From: CAZILN01 sp964540005
Lineage (GTDB): Bacteria > Bacteroidota > Bacteroidia > Bacteroidales > SM23-62
Length of the DNA stretch: 11,038 nt
Reading direction: 5' to 3'
Assembly (NCBI GenBank): GCA_964540005.1
Contig: CAZILN010000047.1
Coordinates: 1 to 11,038 of the forward strand
Positions 7,653 through 11,038 of this stretch are shown here, in pieces. A model generated the notes under the pieces. The model had not been told where the DNA came from. It did no database searches and saw only the letters and a program-made list of their open reading frames with translations. The position numbers and the translations under genes were made by a program. The number at the start of each line of letters is the position of its first letter. Positions within the stretch are counted from its first letter, which is position 1.

Positions 7653-8240
7653 ATGTCAATTGTCAGGAAAACCATATTCATTCTGTTACTGCCGGGGATA
7701 CTGCTTGGATGCAAACGCAACTATATGCCCAAACCCAGCGGTTATATGAGAATTGATTTCCCCCAGAAAGAATACCAGCTCTTCGATTCCACCTACCCCT
7801 ATTCCTTTGAATACCCTGTATACGCCAGCATCCTTCCGGATACAGACCCCAATACTGAGCCATACTGGATCAATATAGATTTTCCGGATTTCAACGGAAG
7901 GATACATTTAAGCTATAAGGATGTTTCCGGGAACCTTAGCCGGTTTACCGAGGATAGCCGGACAATGGCTTACAAACACAGTATAAAGGCGGATGCTATT
8001 AAGGAGACCGTCTATGCCAACCAGGAAACCCGGGTATATGGTTTGCTGTACGAGATAAAAGGGAATGCAGCTTCCAGCCTGCAATTCTATGCTACGGACA
8101 GCAGCAGCAAATTCATCAGGGGATCCCTGTATTTTAATGTTACACCCAATAAGGATTCCCTGGCACCGGTCATAGCCTTTTTCAAGGATGATATCATTCA
8201 TCTGATTGAAACAGTCAGGTGGAACCAGGACAGGCCTTAA
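7653..8240 (+). CDS. gldD: Gliding motility lipoprotein GldD
   Basis: A 195-residue predicted lipoprotein. A short basic N-terminus (MSIVRKT) and a hydrophobic stretch end in the lipobox LLGC with C20 as the lipid-anchored residue. The mature protein begins KRNYMPKPSGYMRIDFPQKEY, which resembles the conserved opening of GldD. GldD is needed for gliding and for stability or function of the type IX secretion apparatus in gliding Bacteroidota, but its biochemical role is not known. The gene directly follows gldE, as in other members of the phylum. Presence of gldD and gldE alone does not show that the organism glides; non-motile Bacteroidota also carry them. Confidence 0.9.
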   Translation: MSIVRKTIFILLLPGILLGCKRNYMPKPSGYMRIDFPQKEYQLFDSTYPYSFEYPVYASILPDTDPNTEPYWINIDFPDFNGRIHLSYKDVSGNLSRFTEDSRTMAYKHSIKADAIKETVYANQETRVYGLLYEIKGNAASSLQFYATDSSSKFIRGSLYFNVTPNKDSLAPVIAFFKDDIIHLIETVRWNQDRP

Positions 8241-8277
8241 ATTCTGTATAAACAGTCAGCGGCACATGGGAGTGATC

Positions 8278-8901
8278 ATGCATAAAGAGATAAATTCAGG
8301 TTGTACCCTTGGGATCTGGGATATAACCGAAGATTATGATACCCTTTTGTCCGGACTGCAACTTTCCCTGGAAGAGAACCAGAGACTGAATAGTTTCAGA
8401 AACCATAGCCGCAAACTTGAATGGCTGAGTGTACGTACCCTGGCAAAGGAAATGACAGGAAAACAAATCAGGATCATTTATAATAATGAACGCAAACCTT
8501 TTCTTTATGATAATTCCTTTAATATCAGTATTTCACACTCACACAATTTTACTTCCATCCTGCTTAGCAAAACCAGGCGGGTTGGCATAGACCTGGAGTA
8601 CATGTCACACAGGATCAGTAAGATCAGGCATAAATTTATCAACGAATCTGAAAAAATCACAGACAAACCGGAAGAATTAAGATATCATCTGTATATTCAC
8701 TGGTGCGCAAAGGAATCCCTGTATAAGATATGCGACAAGCAGGAACTCATTTTCAACAAGAACCTGATAATAGAGCCTTTTGTACCAGCGGATAAAGGAA
8801 AGCTGAAGGGTCATATCACCGGTACAGAAAGTTTTAATGAGTCCTTTGAGCTGGAGTATCTGAGAAAAGATAATTACATAATTGTCTGGTGCTGCAAATG
8901 A
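8278..8901 (+). CDS. 4'-phosphopantetheinyl transferase superfamily protein
   Basis: Transfers the phosphopantetheine arm of coenzyme A to a serine of carrier proteins. The Mg2+ and CoA-binding signature is visible in two parts: VGIDLEY, and about 40 residues later WCAKESLYK, the W-x-x-KE-x-x-x-K motif. An upstream EWLSVRTLAKEM segment and an ISISHS segment also fit the family. From the ATG at 8278 the protein has 207 residues. An ATG at 8266 is equally in frame and adds four residues. A start further upstream at 8206 would run deep into gldD and adds no conserved sequence. The stop overlaps the next gene's ATG (ATGA). Whether it serves fatty-acid ACP or a secondary-metabolite carrier cannot be told. 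Confidence 0.9.
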   Translation: MHKEINSGCTLGIWDITEDYDTLLSGLQLSLEENQRLNSFRNHSRKLEWLSVRTLAKEMTGKQIRIIYNNERKPFLYDNSFNISISHSHNFTSILLSKTRRVGIDLEYMSHRISKIRHKFINESEKITDKPEELRYHLYIHWCAKESLYKICDKQELIFNKNLIIEPFVPADKGKLKGHITGTESFNESFELEYLRKDNYIIVWCCK

Positions 8902-9629
8902 TCTATCAGTCAATAATAGAAAAACTTAAAAAAGGCAAGCTCTTTGCCATCCAGGTCGATCCTGACAAGCATACTGCCGCTTCGCTTACAAAGATAGCCA
9001 GGGCGGCCGAACGCAATTCAGTGGATTTCATCCTGGCCGGTGGCAGCATGGTCTTCAAACCTGTGCAGCAAAGCATCTCTGTCCTTAAACAGGAGTGCGA
9101 TATCCCCATCATTCTCTTTCCGGGTAACATACTTCAGATCACCGACCAGGCCGATGGCATCCTGCTGCTTTGCCTGATCTCCGGAAGGAACCCCGAGTAC
9201 CTGATCGGCAACCACGTCATTGCTGCCCCCCTTCTCAGGCAGAGCGGTCTGGAGATCATCCCTACCAGCTACATACTGATTGAGAACGGGCGCTCTACCT
9301 CGGTAGAATATATCAGCAATACCAAACCCATCCCTGCTGATAAGATAGACCTGGCTGCGGCCACTGCCATGGCCGGTGAGATGCTGGGTCACCGCCTGAT
9401 ATATCTAGAAGCCGGCAGCGGCGCCCTGGAACATGTGAACACCAGGCTGATTAAAGAGGTCAGGGGAAATATAAATATCCCCTTAATAGTGGGAGGCGGC
9501 ATCACCCAGGCCAGCCAGGTGGACAAACTCTACCAGGCCGGCACAGATATGATCGTTGTCGGTTCAGCCGTCGAAATCGAACCCGGCAATCTCGACACAC
9601 TCTGCCAGGCGGCCGCCAGGTACCGTTAG
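8898..9629 (+). CDS. Geranylgeranylglyceryl phosphate synthase (PcrB/GGGPS family)
   Basis: TIM-barrel prenyltransferase that joins a polyprenyl diphosphate to glycerol-1-phosphate, the first committed ether bond of archaeal-type lipids. The 243-residue protein shows the expected landmarks in order: LFAIQVDPDK near the N-terminus with the metal-binding aspartate, FILAGGSM, IPIILFPGN, IYLEAGSGA, IPLIVGGGI, and MIVVGSAVE in the phosphate-binding part. I chose the ATG at 8898, which overlaps the preceding TGA, rather than a GTG three codons earlier. Bacteroidota are known to carry a group of these enzymes, but what lipid they make there is not settled. The overlap with the PPTase gene implies translational coupling. 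It is the last gene of the conserved block. Confidence 0.93.
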   Translation: MIYQSIIEKLKKGKLFAIQVDPDKHTAASLTKIARAAERNSVDFILAGGSMVFKPVQQSISVLKQECDIPIILFPGNILQITDQADGILLLCLISGRNPEYLIGNHVIAAPLLRQSGLEIIPTSYILIENGRSTSVEYISNTKPIPADKIDLAAATAMAGEMLGHRLIYLEAGSGALEHVNTRLIKEVRGNINIPLIVGGGITQASQVDKLYQAGTDMIVVGSAVEIEPGNLDTLCQAAARYR

Positions 9630-9640
9630 GATGCGGGCTT

Positions 9641-9674
9641 GCAGGATCAAAATATATTTGCAGGATAAATATAT
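9641..9674. repeat. Short tandem duplication GCAGGAT-AAATATAT
   Basis: GCAGGAT(ca)AAATATAT at 9641-9657 and GCAGGATAAATATAT at 9660-9674 are direct copies that differ by a two-base insertion. They lie just past the GGGPS stop at the edge between the conserved operon and the accessory region. No clear intrinsic terminator was found here. Confidence 0.55.
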
Positions 9675-9692
9675 AGTATTTCGCCCGGTCTG

Positions 9693-9744
9693 AAAATGTA
9701 CTAAATAACGTACAGAACAGGCCAAAATGTACTACATATGATAC
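9693..9744. repeat. Two direct 21-bp repeats with TGTAC/GTACA dyads, 31-bp period
   Basis: Copies at 9693-9713 and 9724-9744 both begin AAAATGTACTA and match at 17 of 21 positions, offset by exactly 31 bp. Each copy contains an imperfect palindrome: TGTAC-N8-GTACA in the first and TGTA-N10-TACA in the second. They could be a pair of operator sites or the remains of a transposon end with repeated transposase sites, as in IS21-type ends. The second copy overlaps the 3' end of the broken transglutaminase-like gene. Confidence 0.6.
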
Positions 9745-10022
9745 ATTTTTTGAATAGCAAAATATACCATACCCTGAGTACTCAAAAACATGGAATATGA
9801 AGGATCGGAAAAAGCCCGGATCTGCACATCATCCAATTGGGCGTCGAATTGAATCCATTTGCCCTCAGATTCATTCCTGTATTCACATATCCAATGATCC
9901 CCGTGTAAATCTGATTTTGAATAATTTTCGTATCCAGTCCTGGCCCTTGCCGGTATGCCTTGAGCACGAAAGAAATAAAATAGAGATAATAACTCGAATA
10001 AAAAATCATTTATTGGCATCAT
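9732..10022 (-). pseudogene. Fragment of a transglutaminase-like protein
   Basis: The minus-strand reading frame contains, at about residues 11-67 (9822-9992), GIPARARTGYENY...GDHWICEY...GKWIQFDAQLDDVQ. This is the middle of a bacterial transglutaminase-like domain and includes the catalytic histidine (H43) and aspartate (D60). The catalytic cysteine segment that should come just before is missing. After DDVQ the sequence no longer resembles the family and stops 29 residues later. So both ends are lost, and the remnant cannot be an active enzyme of this type. Its 5' end overlaps the 3' end of the glycine-zipper gene by 17 bp, so the ATG there is coincidental. Direct repeats at 9693-9744 lie at the broken 3' end. 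Confidence 0.75.
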
Positions 10023-10194
10023 CCCCAGACTGTTTCCTCTTTAGGTTCGCCCCAATCCCGGCGCCTAATGCAACGCCAATAGCAATCCCTAAAGCTATCT
10101 TGTCCATTGCTACGCCAACAGCAACACCAATGGCGATACCAATAGCCATACCATATCCCATTGGATTATTTAATTTCTTATTTCGGTTATTCAT
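10006..10194 (-). CDS. Small glycine-zipper membrane protein
   Basis: A 62-residue hypothetical protein. A polar basic N-terminus (MNNRNKKLNNP) is followed by about 38 residues in which glycine recurs every four to six residues (GMAIGIAIGVAVGVAM, then LGIAIGVALGAGIG), with a single DK break in the middle. It ends with a charged tail (NLKRKQSGDDANK). The pattern suggests two closely packed helices forming a membrane hairpin. The DNA carries matching 12-bp near-repeats such as ccaatagcaatc and ccaatggcgata. Function is unknown; small glycine-zipper proteins include structural, stress and toxic membrane peptides. No promoter consensus was found. It sits immediately beyond the attC-like site downstream of higBA, so it may be the next cassette gene. 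Confidence 0.65.
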   Translation of the reverse strand: MNNRNKKLNNPMGYGMAIGIAIGVAVGVAMDKIALGIAIGVALGAGIGANLKRKQSGDDANK

Positions 10195-10211
10195 TTAAAT
10201 TTCATTTATGT

Positions 10212-10288
10212 AACTAACGGTGGAACTTAGCGGCAAAAAGCAGCACCAAGCTTATAGGCTTTTTATCCGCTTCAGTGATTTGTTCTAC
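10212..10288 (-). other. attC-like recombination site downstream of higA
   Basis: Read on the minus strand this 77-bp stretch has the parts of an integron attC. R'' is GTAGAAC (10288-10282), then a five-base spacer AAATC. L'' is ACTGAAGCGG, then an AAAAAGC stem arm, a 16-base loop and a GCTTTTT arm. L' is CCGCTAAGT, then the spacer TCCACC, and R' is GTTAGTT (10218-10212). L'' and L' pair except for one extra base in L'', as in known attC sites, and the terminal stem closes the loop with one small bulge. R' does not pair well with R'' in place. However, the first bases of the higBA segment (GTTCTAC at 10969) pair with R'' perfectly, which is what happens when a cassette excises. Boxes keep AAC/GTT but not the full RYYYAAC/GTTRRRY consensus. 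Confidence 0.6.
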
Positions 10289-10297
10289 AATAGTTAA
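10282..10297 (-). repeat. 16-bp inverted repeat, copy at the 3' end of higA
   Basis: GTTCTACAATAGTTAA on the plus strand is a perfect inverted copy of 10954-10969. It starts in the higA stop codon and covers the R'' box of the attC-like site. The two copies lie at opposite ends of the putative cassette. Confidence 0.85.
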
Positions 10298-10593
10298 GCC
10301 GCGTTATCTTCTCGCTTTTTGATATTCAAAAAAGCCTTCTCATTGGCAGTTAGTTCTTCTTCAAGATCGAAGTCATCTTGAAGCCCTAACCAAAATTTAG
10401 CACTATTACCGAAGTAAATGCTTAGTCTGAGAGCGGTATCTGCAGTAATACGTCTCTGACCTTTAAGAATTGCACTTATTCTTGTTTGAGGTATACCAAT
10501 ATCTTTAGATAATCTGTAAGAACTTATAGACAAAGGTTTCAAAAATTCTTCGGATAGAACCTCACCAGGATGTATATTGTTTAGCCGTGCCAT
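10294..10593 (-). CDS. higA: HigA-family antitoxin
   Basis: A 99-residue antitoxin that neutralises the HigB toxin and normally represses its own operon. It opens with NIHPGEVLSEEFLKPL, the typical start of HigA addiction-module antitoxins. The Xre/Cro-type helix-turn-helix covers about residues 24-66 (SSYRLSKDIGIPQTRISAILKGQRRITADTALRLS), followed by the conserved YFGNSAKFWLGLQDDFDLE. It is full length. It begins six bases after the higB stop, so the toxin comes first, which is the usual HigBA order. Its last codons (GAT AAC GCG GCT TAA) run into the 16-bp inverted repeat. The base composition is more AT-rich than the housekeeping genes to the left. Confidence 0.95.
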   Translation of the reverse strand: MARLNNIHPGEVLSEEFLKPLSISSYRLSKDIGIPQTRISAILKGQRRITADTALRLSIYFGNSAKFWLGLQDDFDLEEELTANEKAFLNIKKREDNAA

Positions 10594-10599
10594 TATAAT

Positions 10600-10884
10600 T
10601 TATTTGTGGTAATCAATTATTTGTACTTCAAAAGCATGACCTTGGGACCATTTAAAAATAATTCTCCATTGATCGTTAATTCGGATACAGTGAAACTCAG
10701 CAAAATTTCCCGATAACTTTTCCAATCTGTTTGCAGGTGGAATTCTTAAATCATTGATATCAAGTGAATTATTTAGCATTCTTAATTTTCTCCTCCCGAC
10801 TTTCTGAACCTCCAAAGGCAGCTTATTTGACCGTTCACCATTCCACACTTTTTCCGTTTTCTTCGATTTGAAAGTTCTGATCAT
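10600..10884 (-). CDS. higB: HigB-family toxin (RelE/ParE superfamily)
   Basis: A 94-residue ribosome-dependent mRNA interferase of the HigB type. The sequence carries the family pattern: an N-terminal IRTFKSKKTEKVW strand-helix start, then LRIPPANRLEKLSG, then QWRIIFKW near the C-terminus, and a final VQIIDYHK strand. It is full length with an ATG at 10884. The basic and aromatic residues of the C-terminal half (HCIRINDQWRIIF) are those expected to contact mRNA in the ribosomal A site. It is the first gene of the pair, 6 bp before higA, with a matching promoter directly upstream. The module appears intact and could be active. Confidence 0.95.
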   Translation of the reverse strand: MIRTFKSKKTEKVWNGERSNKLPLEVQKVGRRKLRMLNNSLDINDLRIPPANRLEKLSGNFAEFHCIRINDQWRIIFKWSQGHAFEVQIIDYHK

Positions 10885-10896
10885 ATTGCCGTCTTA

Positions 10897-10939
10897 CGTT
10901 ACTAACGCCAAAGATAAGTAAATGCTTTGAATTTAACAA
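10897..10939 (-). promoter_or_regulatory. higBA promoter with a palindromic operator at the start site
   Basis: The minus strand has TTG at 10939-10937 (within CTTG), a 20-bp spacer and TATCTTTG at 10916-10909. The -7 box is a full match to TAnnTTTG and the spacing is that of Bacteroidota promoters. Transcription should start near 10902, giving a leader of under 20 bases before the higB ATG. The palindrome CGTTA-C-TAACG (10897-10907) covers the expected start site and is a good candidate for HigA autorepression. Confidence 0.7.
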
Positions 10940-10953
10940 GACTAAGATGCTAT

Positions 10954-10969
10954 TTAACTATTGTAGAAC
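10954..10969 (+). repeat. 16-bp inverted repeat, copy upstream of higB
   Basis: TTAACTATTGTAGAAC is the perfect reverse complement of 10282-10297. It marks the 5' boundary of the putative higBA cassette and runs directly into the second attC-like motif at 10967. A 16-bp perfect match is unlikely to arise by chance in a window this size. Confidence 0.85.
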
Positions 10970-11038
10970 GGAGGAGCTCAGCTGCTTGCGCCAGCTGGCG
11001 TGCCTTTTTGAACCTTCATTTGCAAAAAGCATGACAGC
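10963..11038 (-). other. Second attC-like element, cut by the right edge
   Basis: The plus strand reads AACGGAGGAGCTCAGCTGC at 10967-10985. This matches AACGGTGGAACTTAGCGGC (10216-10234) in the first attC-like site at 15 of 19 positions, in the same orientation. It would be the L'-R' end of the attC of the preceding cassette. Next to it is the 12-bp perfect palindrome CGCCAGCTGGCG (10989-11000), followed by a CTTTTTG...CAAAAAG pair. The R'' and L'' half would lie past 11038 or at the very edge, so the site cannot be checked in full. Confidence 0.45.

Larger units (their letters stand above)
10218..10968 (-). mobile_element. Putative 751-bp integron-type gene cassette carrying higBA
   Basis: The segment runs from the TT of CCG|TTCTAC (10968) to the G of CCG|TTAGTT (10218) on the minus strand, the positions where an integron integrase would cut. 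It contains a promoter, higB, higA and the attC-like site, oriented as in a normal cassette with the site at the 3' end. Toxin-antitoxin pairs with their own promoter are common cassette cargo in large chromosomal integrons. No integrase gene is in the window, so mobility is inferred only. Confidence 0.5.

Noticed and set aside
8206..8277. Upstream start for the PPTase at 8206
   Set aside because: It would overlap gldD by 35 bp and adds a non-conserved stretch; starts at 8266 or 8278 place the gene cleanly after gldD.
9693..9744. CRISPR array
   Set aside because: Only two imperfect copies with a 10-base gap, no spacers of normal size and no cas genes.
9797..10198. Plus-strand open frame of 133 codons
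   Set aside because: It is antisense to the glycine-zipper gene and the transglutaminase-like fragment; its repetitive PIAIPKAI-type stretch is the complement of the glycine-zipper repeats.
10230..10270. Simple terminator for higBA
   Set aside because: The stem is good, but neither strand has a T-run after it, and its surroundings fit the attC layout better; some terminating effect is still possible.

Overview
The window looks like a chromosomal segment of a Bacteroidota bacterium, probably class Bacteroidia. The evidence is the block mutY-ssb-gldE-gldD-PPTase-GGGP synthase, the gliding-motility genes gldE and gldD that are specific to this phylum, a 30-residue AURKAIP1/COX24-type basic protein typical of the phylum, and upstream matches to the Bacteroidota promoter consensus (TTTG ... 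TAnnTTTG). No rRNA, tRNA or CRISPR array was seen.

Left third, minus strand: a DsbD-type thiol:disulfide transporter cut by the left edge (1-1892), RNase G (2066-3661), a strong 13-bp hairpin (3717-3753), the tiny basic ribosomal-type protein (3797-3889) and an HU-family DNA-binding protein (3935-4222). A 213-bp divergent intergenic region (4223-4435) separates these from the plus-strand block.

Middle, plus strand (4436-9629): mutY, ssb, gldE, gldD, a 4'-phosphopantetheinyl transferase and a geranylgeranylglyceryl phosphate synthase. All run the same way with short gaps or overlaps, so they probably form one operon or closely linked transcripts joining DNA maintenance, gliding/type IX secretion assembly and lipid or carrier-protein metabolism. 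The SSB linker carries a nine-copy 24-bp tandem repeat.

Right end (about 9630-11038) is more AT-rich and accessory in character. All its genes are on the minus strand: a transglutaminase-like gene fragment lacking its catalytic cysteine region and C-terminus, a small glycine-zipper membrane protein and a complete HigB-HigA toxin-antitoxin pair. The higBA pair sits in a 751-bp segment whose edges look like integron attC recombination sites. The two edges share a 19-bp motif (15/19 identical). The segment's own two ends are complementary over 16 bp. The site downstream of higA can fold with the attC layout: paired outer boxes, unpaired spacer, paired inner boxes with an extra base, then a terminal stem-loop. 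No integrase is present, so this would be part of an integron array or an integrase-less attC cluster continuing past the right edge. This is the most interesting signal in the window.
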